Origin: an uncultured Sulfurovum sp.
GTDB taxonomy: Bacteria; Campylobacterota; Campylobacteria; Campylobacterales; Sulfurovaceae
Assembly (NCBI GenBank): GCA_902727935.1
Contig: CACVAX010000018.1
Location: 58,825 to 122,824, forward strand
DNA length: 64,000 bases
Direction of reading: 5' to 3'
Shown here piece by piece: positions 9,336 through 16,842 of this stretch. Positions within the stretch are counted from its first letter, which is position 1. Every line of letters begins with the position of its first letter. The position numbers were made by a program, and so were the translations under genes. The notes under the pieces were generated by a model. It was not told the DNA's origin. It saw only the letters and a list, made by a program, of their open reading frames with translations, and made no database searches.

Positions 9336-9434
9336 AAAATAAATAATTTAATTAAAAAAAACATTAATTAATAATATTTAAAGTAACTCTAAACATTTTT
9401 TTTGTTAAGCTATCACCTTGAAAGAGGAGAATTT

Positions 9435-10031
9435 ATGTATAAACAAAAAAAAATAATATTTTTTACCTTGTTATTATTGCTTATTATGATTGCTATCTTG
9501 TATTTGAACAGTCAAAATCAAAGGCAGGGTACAGAAGGCACAAAAGTTATGAACTTCTTATCTAATATTGAGCGTACATCAAATTCAGATTTTCTCTTTA
9601 CCACACTCAAAAATAAAAAAATTGAAATTGATGTGGAAGATAAAATATTCAACATCAAAGGCATGGAAGATAAAACCATTTTTTTAAAGGTCTTTGGTTG
9701 GGATTGTAAGTTTTGTAAGCAAGAGATTCCCGAACTGGTGCAATTAAAAAATGAGCTTGGTGAGGCTTTTGAAGTCATTGCTATTGAGGCTCAAAATAGC
9801 TCGACTGAAGAGAACTTAAAGCAAATGAAAGCGCATAATATTAATTATCCTATTGTTTCGGGGATAGCACAGGAAAAATTTTATGCTTATTTGCAAGAAA
9901 AATATGCTTGGACAGGTATTATTCCTTTGACCATCGTTATTGGAAAAGGTGGAAAGGTTCTGGCTTTTGAACTGGGTGCTAAGTCATATTCTTTGGCTGA
10001 ATTAATGAAAGCTGCCTTAGAAAGAAATTAA
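9435..10031 (+). CDS. Membrane-anchored thioredoxin-like (TlpA/AhpC-TSA type) protein
   Basis: 198 residues from the ATG at 9435, which I prefer over an in-frame ATG at 9402 because an AGAGGAG site lies just upstream and the protein then begins with the membrane anchor (about 7-24). The domain has the redox pair Cys91-Lys-Phe-Cys94 after FGWD, and a late IIPLTIVIG strand giving the cis-proline. It probably reduces or oxidises periplasmic thiols. The stop overlaps the start of the rhodanese-like gene by one base, so the two proteins probably act together. Confidence 0.82.
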   Translation: MYKQKKIIFFTLLLLLIMIAILYLNSQNQRQGTEGTKVMNFLSNIERTSNSDFLFTTLKNKKIEIDVEDKIFNIKGMEDKTIFLKVFGWDCKFCKQEIPELVQLKNELGEAFEVIAIEAQNSSTEENLKQMKAHNINYPIVSGIAQEKFYAYLQEKYAWTGIIPLTIVIGKGGKVLAFELGAKSYSLAELMKAALERN

Positions 10032-10741
10032 TGATGAAAATAAACTTACTTCTTATCCTTTTAACAGTGAATCTATTGAGCAAAACTGAAATCGGCTGTA
10101 ATGTACTGCTCAAACAAGAACCTATGGGATGCTCAGTTCCCAATGTTTTAACTGAGTCTAAACCTCTAATTGTTGTAGATACACCAATACTTAAAAAGAA
10201 TATCACAGCCATTAGTGAACAGTTGGATGTTGTGGAGGTTTTACATGAAGATAAAAAACTAAAAATAGAAAGATTGTTGGTTGATAAATTTCAGACTTGT
10301 CCTCCTTTTTGTATTGAACCTATGAATATCCAAGATGTTAAAACGGTGGGTGAGTTAGAGACATTAGCCTTTATCGAGAAGTTAAAAGAGAAACAAGCAC
10401 AACTCTTGGTAGATGTCAGAGAGAATAGGTTGTATCAAAGTGCTACGATTCCTGGGGCAGTTAATTTACCTTTGAGAATGTTAGAAGACAAGAGTCAATA
10501 CCAAACAGCTGTATTGGAACTACTTGGTGCTAAAACTTTCTTGAATAAGGGCAAAAGAAAGTGGACTTTTAAAAATGTACAGTCTTTACTAATATTTGGA
10601 AACTCTGTTAGCAGTAACGAAGCATCAAGGGCTATTAAAAAACTTTTAGCCTTAGGCTACCCTAGTCATAAATTACGTTACTATCGTGCTGGAATAAATG
10701 CTTGGACAGCTTTAGGTTTAAGTACTTATTCTTCTAAGTAG
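10031..10741 (+). CDS. Periplasmic rhodanese-like protein lacking the catalytic cysteine
   Basis: 236 residues with a signal peptide (about 1-18), a cysteine-containing N-terminal half with the motif Cys90-Pro-Pro-Phe-Cys94, and a C-terminal rhodanese fold: LLVDVREN, the IPGAVNLP loop and the YYRAGINAW ending are clear. Where rhodaneses have the active cysteine after the strand (YCxSGxRS), this one reads LIFGNSVSSNEA, so the persulfide-forming cysteine is replaced and classical sulfurtransferase activity is unlikely. It overlaps the thioredoxin-like gene by one base and runs 16 bases into the convergent gene. A second ATG three bases later is equally possible. Confidence 0.8.
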   Translation: MMKINLLLILLTVNLLSKTEIGCNVLLKQEPMGCSVPNVLTESKPLIVVDTPILKKNITAISEQLDVVEVLHEDKKLKIERLLVDKFQTCPPFCIEPMNIQDVKTVGELETLAFIEKLKEKQAQLLVDVRENRLYQSATIPGAVNLPLRMLEDKSQYQTAVLELLGAKTFLNKGKRKWTFKNVQSLLIFGNSVSSNEASRAIKKLLALGYPSHKLRYYRAGINAWTALGLSTYSSK

Positions 10742-11481
10742 TATGTGGCTTGGGTTGTTTCAAACTCCTTAGATACTTTGACCACTCCTAAGGTTTTTAC
10801 AAATTCTAAATTCTTGAGGGCTTCAGTCTCAATACTTGCGTTAGAGATATTTACCACCTCTTCTTTTGCCAGTTCTACTTTGGGTGGGATTATAAAATCT
10901 ATTTCATATTGATTTGAGACAGCAACCACACCGAGGGTCTCTACAAATTTCAAAGGAGCATGGTTATTTGAAGGTTCAATTGTTTCAATGGTGTCAAAAT
11001 AATCTGCATCAGATAAATGCGTTTTTGATTCTGTACTTTTATTGTTGAGAAGTACTTTTTTGTTGATAGATATCTTTTTAGGACTAGAGATTATTTTTTT
11101 TGGTTTTTTGGTTTTTTTTGGTTTTTTTATGACTACTTTGGAATGCTTTATTTTCTTTTTAATTTTGCTCTTCACAATGCTTTTTTTGACTTTTTGTTTT
11201 TTGATTGCTTTTTGAAGGTTTGCGATGATTTTTGTATCATGGTCTTTTGTTGTTAAAGTAGCTTTAGTTTGATTATTTTTGATTGCAATTTGGAGTTTAG
11301 ATAAAATAGTTTCTGATGATTCATTTTGATGGTATGCGTTAGTTGCTTTTTTAGGAGAAGTAGGAATCTCAATGGGCTTGATTTGAATAATTTCTTGATT
11401 CTTATGGTCACTTCCTAATAAAGAGGAGATTAATATAAACGGAAGTAGAAAAAGAAAACTAACTTTTTGTATTTTAGTCAA
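10726..11481 (-). CDS. Secreted Lys-rich protein with a twofold repeat
   Basis: 251 residues, family not recognised. A signal peptide (about 1-23, ending LLGS) is followed by a low-complexity region very rich in lysine with K-P-K steps (about 90-145) and by two imperfect copies of a segment reading FVxTLGVVxVS at about 179 and 227. The last 16 bases overlap the convergent rhodanese-like gene. The basic middle might bind the cell wall, nucleic acid or another acidic partner; that is speculation. Confidence 0.7.
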   Translation of the reverse strand: MTKIQKVSFLFLLPFILISSLLGSDHKNQEIIQIKPIEIPTSPKKATNAYHQNESSETILSKLQIAIKNNQTKATLTTKDHDTKIIANLQKAIKKQKVKKSIVKSKIKKKIKHSKVVIKKPKKTKKPKKIISSPKKISINKKVLLNNKSTESKTHLSDADYFDTIETIEPSNNHAPLKFVETLGVVAVSNQYEIDFIIPPKVELAKEEVVNISNASIETEALKNLEFVKTLGVVKVSKEFETTQATYYLEE

Positions 11482-11525
11482 TGAAATCCTTTATTGAGCT
11501 TGTCTCTGTTATTCTCATTATACAC

Positions 11526-11531
11526 TATAAT
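11526..11531 (+). promoter_or_regulatory. Putative -10 box for bioB
   Basis: CACTATAATTTT has a perfect TATAAT 55 bases before the chosen bioB ATG. It lies between the divergent gene starting at 11481 and bioB, inside what would be coding sequence if bioB began at the earlier in-frame ATG at 11494; this supports the later start. Confidence 0.45.
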
Positions 11532-11586
11532 TTTTTATAAAGTATTTTTCAGCAATCTCTTCTTGGAAATTTGGAATAATGCGAGT

Positions 11587-12435
11587 ATGAAAAAAGAGAT
11601 ATTTTTATGTGCCATCAATAACATTTTGTCTGGTACCTGCCTAGAAGATTGTAAGTTTTGTACACAAAGTGTACGTTATCATGCTGATATAGAACGCTAT
11701 AGTTACAAAAACATTGAAACTATTGTTGAAGAAGCCAAAAAAGCAAAGTCCTATGGGGCTTTGGGTTACTGTTTGGTTACAGCAGGAAAAGGTTTAGATG
11801 ATAAAAAAGTAGACTTCGTCGCACGTGCAGCACAAGCTGTAAAAGCCGAAGTTGAGGATTTAAATCTTATTGCTTGTAATGGTACAGCTTCATTGGAGCA
11901 ATTGCGTTATTTACAAGCACATGGTATTGACAGTTATAATCATAATTTAGAGACTTCAGAAGCGTATTATCCAAGCATTTGTACCACACATGATTGGTCC
12001 GAACGTTATGAAACTTGTCAAAATGTTAAGTCAGTTGGTTTACAACTTTGTTCAGGTGGTATTTTTGGGATGGGAGAGACAGCAGAAGACAGAACATCTT
12101 TACTTAATTCTCTTGCTTCTTTAAATCCAGAATCGACTCCTTTAAACTTTTATCATCCTAATAAAGCATTGCCCATAAAAACAAGAAATATTTCAAGAGA
12201 TGAAGCTGTAATTATTGTGAAACGAGCCAGAAAACTTTTTGGTGAAGATAAATTACTTATGGTAGCAGGAGGAAGAGAACTTCTTTTTGACGGCTGTGAA
12301 GAGCTTATGTTTGAAGCTGGTGCGAATTCGATGGTTATTGGAAACTATTTAACAACGGTAGGGGATGCTCCCCAAAAAGATAAACAAATGTTAGAACGAT
12401 TAGGATATGGAGTAGCTACAACCTGTCATGGCTGA
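11587..12435 (+). CDS. bioB: Biotin synthase
   Basis: 282 residues from the ATG at 11587, matching the short BioB form of Campylobacterota; an earlier in-frame ATG at 11494 would add 31 hydrophobic residues unlike BioB and would lie before the likely promoter. The radical-SAM motif CxxxCxxC is Cys18-Cys22-Cys25. Later BioB segments for the [2Fe-2S] cluster and substrate (NHNLET, CSGGIFGMGET, LNFYHPNKAL) are present. The enzyme inserts sulfur into dethiobiotin. The antiporter gene begins 8 bases before its stop. Confidence 0.95.
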   Translation: MKKEIFLCAINNILSGTCLEDCKFCTQSVRYHADIERYSYKNIETIVEEAKKAKSYGALGYCLVTAGKGLDDKKVDFVARAAQAVKAEVEDLNLIACNGTASLEQLRYLQAHGIDSYNHNLETSEAYYPSICTTHDWSERYETCQNVKSVGLQLCSGGIFGMGETAEDRTSLLNSLASLNPESTPLNFYHPNKALPIKTRNISRDEAVIIVKRARKLFGEDKLLMVAGGRELLFDGCEELMFEAGANSMVIGNYLTTVGDAPQKDKQMLERLGYGVATTCHG

Positions 12436-13579
12436 TAAAACAATTGGTACTATTTTAGTCATCTCTTTAGTTTTGGTTCTTTCTCCACACCTTTCAAGGC
12501 TTCTTCGTTTACCAACAGCACCCATTGAAATTGTTGTGGGTTCTATTTTAACCCTTTTTAGTATTATTGAAATTGATAACAAAAATTTTGCACTCATTGC
12601 CCATGTTGGTTTTTTATATCTCATGTTTTTAGCTGGACTGGAGGTCAATTTAAAGAGTATCTTTAAAATGCCTCGTAATTATATTATTCAGTCGAGTTAT
12701 TTTTTAATTATTATGTGGTTGTTGGCTGTTATTTTTGGATGGCTAACAGGACTCAATGCTGTACTTGTTATGATTTTACCCCTTATTTCGATTGGTGTGC
12801 TTGCAACACTGTCTAAAGAGTATGGAAAAGAACAACATTGGATTAAGATTGCTTTTTTGGTAGGAACATTGGGTGAAGTATTGAGTATTATTGCATTAAC
12901 CATTTTTGAAGCACATTCAACGGTAGATACTTTTGATCAACTTTTTGCGAAACTTGCTCTTTTACTCATGTTTCTAGTAGGCATATGGGTATTGTATATT
13001 TTCTTTAGAACACTTTTTTGGTGGTATCCTGAATTTAAAACGGTGCTTATGCCAAGTTCTCGAAACTTGGATGGAAGATATCAAGACTTACGTCTTGCCT
13101 TGGGTATATTTTTTATAATGATTTGGATTATGCTCAAACTCCATTTAGAAGTGGCTTTTGGTGCTTTTATTGCTGGGGTGTTTATTGCTACTTTCTTTCA
13201 TCATAAAAAAGAGTTAGAAGAGAAGATGTCTTCTTTTGGCTTTGGTTTTTTAGTACCCATATTTTTTATTTATGTAGGGGCATCACTTAATTTAGAAAAT
13301 ATCTTTTTTTCAGAGATATTAATTACCACAGCCATTTTGTTGAGTGGAATGTTTATGATTAGGATTATGGCTGCTTTTACGCTCTCATTTATTACCGAAA
13401 AACGACAAGCTTTACTGATTGCTTTTGCTTTGTCTATGCCTTTAACCCTCATGATAGCTGTAGCCACCATTGCGAAAGAACATAATAGTATTAATCAATT
13501 TGATTATTATGCTGTTATCTTGGCAAGTTTATTAGAGGTAATTATCTCTATGGTGGTTATTAAGTTTTTGGTAAAGTAG
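12428..13579 (+). CDS. Kef/CPA2-type cation:proton antiporter, membrane domain only
   Basis: 383 residues, almost entirely hydrophobic, with about 11-12 membrane segments. The family signatures include FLAGLEVNLKSI near residue 63 and EVAFGAFIAGVF near 239. It ends after the membrane domain and lacks the cytoplasmic TrkA-N/RCK domain of KefB/KefC, so regulation by glutathione or nucleotide is not expected in this chain. Its start overlaps bioB by 8 bases, so they are co-transcribed. The transported ion (Na+ or K+) cannot be read from sequence. Confidence 0.85.
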   Translation: MADKTIGTILVISLVLVLSPHLSRLLRLPTAPIEIVVGSILTLFSIIEIDNKNFALIAHVGFLYLMFLAGLEVNLKSIFKMPRNYIIQSSYFLIIMWLLAVIFGWLTGLNAVLVMILPLISIGVLATLSKEYGKEQHWIKIAFLVGTLGEVLSIIALTIFEAHSTVDTFDQLFAKLALLLMFLVGIWVLYIFFRTLFWWYPEFKTVLMPSSRNLDGRYQDLRLALGIFFIMIWIMLKLHLEVAFGAFIAGVFIATFFHHKKELEEKMSSFGFGFLVPIFFIYVGASLNLENIFFSEILITTAILLSGMFMIRIMAAFTLSFITEKRQALLIAFALSMPLTLMIAVATIAKEHNSINQFDYYAVILASLLEVIISMVVIKFLVK

Positions 13580-13631
13580 AAGAGCATTAATAAAAAAGTT
13601 AAGTTGTCTGTTTGAAAATTTAATAAATTTT

Positions 13632-13759
13632 GAAAGATATGAGTTGAAGCTATATTTTTACAGGGAGTTATACAAAGGAGGTTTTGTGAAATTACAATCA
13701 CACCTCAACTCAATCATGAAATCTTCCAAGGGAATGAATTTTGATTCCATGTCTTTCAT
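13632..13759 (-). ncRNA. Putative three-way-junction small RNA with anti-Shine-Dalgarno loop (element A)
   Basis: On the minus strand this intergenic segment folds as a closed three-way junction. The outer stem is GAAAGA (13757-13752) with TCTTTC (13637-13632), extended by four A-T pairs past a two-base bulge. Hairpin one is nine pairs, 13751-13743 with 13723-13715, and contains one pair that is G-U on the minus strand but A-C on the plus strand. Hairpin two is eight pairs, 13712-13705 with 13647-13640, and encloses CCTCCTTTGTATAA. A TATAAT box sits 8 bases before the inferred 5' end. The same layout, promoter and loop recur at 62065-62172. Confidence 0.6.
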
Positions 13760-13765
13760 AAAAGT

Positions 13766-13771
13766 ATTATA
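13766..13771 (-). promoter_or_regulatory. -10 box for the element A small RNA
   Basis: On the minus strand the sequence reads TATAATAC followed by TTTTATGAAAGA, which places the transcription start at about 13759, the beginning of the outer stem. The equivalent place before element B reads TATAATAC then ACTTATGAAAGA, so promoter and stem start are conserved together. Confidence 0.55.
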
Positions 13772-13873
13772 TGATAAGAATATGAACCAATGAACAATGA
13801 AAAGTGAATGATAAGTTAATGTGTTTGAATTTATATTTGTCTTAGCCCTAAGAGAGCTAAGAATCTTGCTGAA

Positions 13874-14611
13874 TTAAACAGATTGTGTTTTTCCTCTAAA
13901 ACTACCAATACCATGGGCAAGGTTAGAAACTTGTTTGAAACCTAAAGTCCCCATTGCTTGTTGTACTTGGTATGAACGGCTACCTGAAAGACAATAGACA
14001 ATAATAGGTTCAGCTTGTTTATCATTAAAGGCTTCAATCCCTGCATAAAAGTTTGACGTAGATACCAATGCATCGGTTCCGATAATATGTGCTTGGTTAT
14101 ACTCCATTTGCTCTCTTACATCAATAAGGGTAAAAGCAACCATGTCTAATTCTCTGGCTTCAATTAATGCTTCTAATTCATCACCATCGAGTTGGTCTTT
14201 CACCACAAGCATTTGGGCTTCATCTTGTGTTAATCCACGAGAGTGAGCATGAACAACCTCTTCTATTTCATCAGTTTTTTTTTGAGAAGCAGCAAATTCT
14301 GGTGTACAGAAAATTCCACAATGACACATTCCATCTTCTGGAATCTCTTTTTCAATGGCTGGTTTACAAGGACAAATTCTGTTATCTGCAGCTTTTTGCT
14401 CTTCTTTTGTTTCCCCAATAACCATGAAACAGGGACAAAAACGTTTTCCATAAATGAGCTTGTTTCTAGCCAGACCCATAGCAACACCTTCGTTTACATC
14501 TTCATTGGGATTAGGAACCCAACCTTTACTCTCATATACTTTGTCCACAAACTTCCATGTTTTTTCAAGTTCAGTTTGAAACTCTGTTGAATTCATATCT
14601 ATTGCTTGCAT
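13874..14611 (-). CDS. Ferredoxin:thioredoxin reductase catalytic domain fused to rhodanese
   Basis: 245 residues without signal peptide. The N-terminal half has the cysteine pattern of the catalytic beta subunit of ferredoxin:thioredoxin reductase: Cys59-Pro-Cys61, Cys80-Pro-Cys82, Cys96-His-Cys98, plus an extra Cys102. These hold a [4Fe-4S] cluster next to a redox disulfide. The C-terminal half is a rhodanese with LIDVREQMEY and an intact active loop, Cys207 in YCLSGSRS. A cluster-driven disulfide or persulfide reductase that hands sulfur to or from the rhodanese cysteine is a reasonable inference. It stands alone; no FTR variable subunit or ferredoxin is nearby. Confidence 0.88.
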   Translation of the reverse strand: MQAIDMNSTEFQTELEKTWKFVDKVYESKGWVPNPNEDVNEGVAMGLARNKLIYGKRFCPCFMVIGETKEEQKAADNRICPCKPAIEKEIPEDGMCHCGIFCTPEFAASQKKTDEIEEVVHAHSRGLTQDEAQMLVVKDQLDGDELEALIEARELDMVAFTLIDVREQMEYNQAHIIGTDALVSTSNFYAGIEAFNDKQAEPIIVYCLSGSRSYQVQQAMGTLGFKQVSNLAHGIGSFRGKTQSV

Positions 14612-14658
14612 TGTTATCCTTTTCTGTAAATATTAGCTTGAAGTTTACTATAATAGGG

Positions 14659-15096
14659 TTAATATTTACTGCTATTGTTATCGAGTAGAACTTCTTTCAT
14701 GAGAATATTTATCTCTTGAAACATTTTTCGTGTTTTATTGAGGTCAATTGATACTTTTTCATTTTTTAAGGTTAAGCCAATATCTCTGGTGAAATTAATA
14801 TCAGCTTTTTCTATTTTATGTTGAATTTCATCTGCTTTTCCATGCATTTCAATTTGCATTTTTTTGAAAAAGTTATTTGTTTTATTGATGTCAAAACTAA
14901 TCTTTTCATTGTCAAAATTAAAGCCAAGCTCATTTAAAAATTCCTTTTCTTTATCAGAGTTTATCACATTTTTATCACTTTGTTGTGTGTGACTGGCTAC
15001 TTTTTCACTGCTTTGTATTTCACTATTTCCACATCCTATAAAGAGTAAAGGAAGGAATAAGAGAAAAAATTTAAAATTTTTTATTGCTTCTATCAT
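14659..15096 (-). CDS. Small lipoprotein with two copies of a 30-residue module
   Basis: 145 residues. The signal ends in a lipobox (LFIGC, Cys22). Two homologous segments follow, about residues 55-84 and 104-133, each reading roughly LGxxxxNEKxSxDxNKTxxxFxxxxxxM. Both are predicted helical with a short beta-like start. The family is not recognised. It is transcribed away from the FTR-rhodanese gene's promoter side with 47 bases between them and may follow from its own promoter. Confidence 0.72.
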   Translation of the reverse strand: MIEAIKNFKFFLLFLPLLFIGCGNSEIQSSEKVASHTQQSDKNVINSDKEKEFLNELGFNFDNEKISFDINKTNNFFKKMQIEMHGKADEIQHKIEKADINFTRDIGLTLKNEKVSIDLNKTRKMFQEINILMKEVLLDNNSSKY

Positions 15097-15325
15097 TTGA
15101 TTACCTTTTTGTGTTTAAAGACTATTATAGCGTGTTTGAGTAAGAGTAAATATTTATATTTTTTTAGTTAAAAAGATAAGAATAGTTTTTAATATTATAT
15201 GCTATTATATCATTAATAAACAGATAAAAATAGTTATTTCTCTCTATTTATGCTTACTTATTCTAAATAATGACAAAAAAATACACAATTAATCCACAAT
15301 AATTATATAAATTTTAATTATTAAT

Positions 15326-15331
15326 TATAAT
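15326..15331 (+). promoter_or_regulatory. Putative -10 box for the NlpC/P60 gene
   Basis: AATTATAATAG contains TATAAT 38 bases before the ATG at 15369, giving a leader of about 30 bases. The 272-base gap before this gene is very AT-rich and holds nothing else that I can support. Confidence 0.35.
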
Positions 15332-15368
15332 AGTAAAATATTAAGTCTAGCTAAAAGGAAAACTTAAA

Positions 15369-16094
15369 ATGAAAAACTTCATTAGATTTTCAGCAACGCT
15401 ATTTATGGCACCTGTTTTATTTGTGGGTTGTACCACTGGGAAAACAGCTTCAGTTCAGCCATTAATCATAGAGAAAAAACCTCTTGTTTTAGATGTAAAT
15501 AAAAGCATTTCAAAAGAAGAAAAACTTTTAGCTTCTGCTATTTTTGGAGGAGAAATATCAGTCCATGAGGATGAGGATATACCTCTCAATAGTAACATCG
15601 CCGATGAAACGCTTACTTTACAAACTCTTACCTTTAATCAAGAATGGGAACCTTTTACTAAAGAAGATGAGGTGCTTGAAACTGCTAGAAAATTTTTAGG
15701 TGTTAAATACATTTGGGCTGCGAATGGTCCTTCTGCTTTTGACTGTTCAGGTTTTACAAAATATGTTTTTAAAGAAAGTGGCATAGCTTTACCTCGTTAT
15801 TCAGGACATCAAGCCAACATAGGGAAAAAAATAAAATTTAAAGATTTAGAAAAAGGGGACTTGGTATTTTTTGATACTGATAAAAAATTTACACGAACAG
15901 TTAATCATGTGGGAATTTTTATAGGAGATAATAAATTTATTCATGCGAGTTCTGCTAAAAAGAAAGTTATTATTACCTGTTTTACAAAAAAGAAATTTTA
16001 TAAAAATAAATTTCTTTATGCTCGACGTGTTATAGATAGTGGTAACAATTTTGCTTTAAATACAGAGATTCAATCAAATAAGCGTTTTAACTAA
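15369..16094 (+). CDS. NlpC/P60 peptidoglycan endopeptidase lipoprotein
   Basis: 241 residues. A lipobox (LFVGC, Cys21) anchors it to a membrane. From about residue 100 there is an NlpC/P60 domain with the catalytic triad Cys126 (FDCSGF), His180 (NHVGIF) and His192 (FIHASS). Such enzymes cut the D-Glu to diaminopimelate bond in peptidoglycan stems. Residues 25-95 are an unassigned linker. The ATG is preceded by AAAAGGAAA. It converges with the PAS protein gene with no gap. Confidence 0.9.
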   Translation: MKNFIRFSATLFMAPVLFVGCTTGKTASVQPLIIEKKPLVLDVNKSISKEEKLLASAIFGGEISVHEDEDIPLNSNIADETLTLQTLTFNQEWEPFTKEDEVLETARKFLGVKYIWAANGPSAFDCSGFTKYVFKESGIALPRYSGHQANIGKKIKFKDLEKGDLVFFDTDKKFTRTVNHVGIFIGDNKFIHASSAKKKVIITCFTKKKFYKNKFLYARRVIDSGNNFALNTEIQSNKRFN

Positions 16095-16649
16095 TTATTT
16101 TTTAAAAAAATTTATCCACGAAGAGAAAATTGCTTTCTCTTCCACTAAGTCTTCTAAATATTCACTATAACTCATCTGTTTATCTTTTAAAAATATTTCT
16201 AAAAAAAGAAGAGATGCTTCAATGCCACCTTTTCTTTCGGCTGATATCATTCCATGATAAAGATTTTCAATATTTTGGCTTACATGGGTTGGTGCAGCAC
16301 GTTTAAAGGAGGTAAAGCTTTTTAGTCTACCTCGCTCATCTCTTTGCATCGAAAAGTCAGCAATGACCCAATAAAATTTTCCACTTTTAGCAACATTTTT
16401 AACAATGGCTGAAACTTCCATTCCAGCTAATAGTGATTTCCAGAGCATATAAAAAATTGCTTTGGGCATGTCTGGATGTCTCAATACACTGTGTGGTTGC
16501 CCCATTAACTCTTGATGTCCATAGCCTGTAATGTCACAAAAATTTTTATTGACAAAAAGAATTTTTCCCTCTACATCTGTTTTACTAACGATAAATTTTT
16601 TCTTTGAAAACTTTATCTCTTCATTCAAGAGAATGGGTCTATATATCAT
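16095..16649 (-). CDS. Aer-like PAS domain protein
   Basis: 184 residues. Residues about 18-125 are a PAS fold of the aerotaxis-receptor kind, with NKNFCDITGY, the marker LRHPDMP, and a FYWVIADF strand; this subgroup binds FAD or heme in characterised members. The last 60 residues are helical with no methyl-accepting, kinase or GGDEF domain, so it is a stand-alone sensor that must act on a partner. In this phylum similar proteins (CetB type) pair with a separate membrane transducer, but none is visible nearby. Confidence 0.85.
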   Translation of the reverse strand: MIYRPILLNEEIKFSKKKFIVSKTDVEGKILFVNKNFCDITGYGHQELMGQPHSVLRHPDMPKAIFYMLWKSLLAGMEVSAIVKNVAKSGKFYWVIADFSMQRDERGRLKSFTSFKRAAPTHVSQNIENLYHGMISAERKGGIEASLLFLEIFLKDKQMSYSEYLEDLVEEKAIFSSWINFFKK

Positions 16650-16842
16650 CTGCTTTTACCTTCCTACTTCTAAAAGTATTTTAACCTACTCTCTATAAGA
16701 TAATCATTGATTATTTGGTGAATAGGGGGTGATTTATTTGGAATAATAATAAAAAATAACAAAAAATAAGTATATCTTTTTGTCCGTATATTATGGTAGA
16801 CTATATTCAAGACATTTATAAAATACATACAAAGGCTTTAAC

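Noticed and set aside
11494..11586. N-terminal extension of bioB by 31 codons
   Set aside because: The extra residues are hydrophobic and unlike BioB, and the likely promoter lies inside this stretch.
13686..13793. 35-codon frame starting GTG behind AAGGAGG on the plus strand
   Set aside because: The AAGGAGG is the complement of the conserved loop of element A and recurs in element B with a different downstream frame; stems, covariation and promoter all support a minus-strand RNA instead. A translated peptide cannot be fully excluded.
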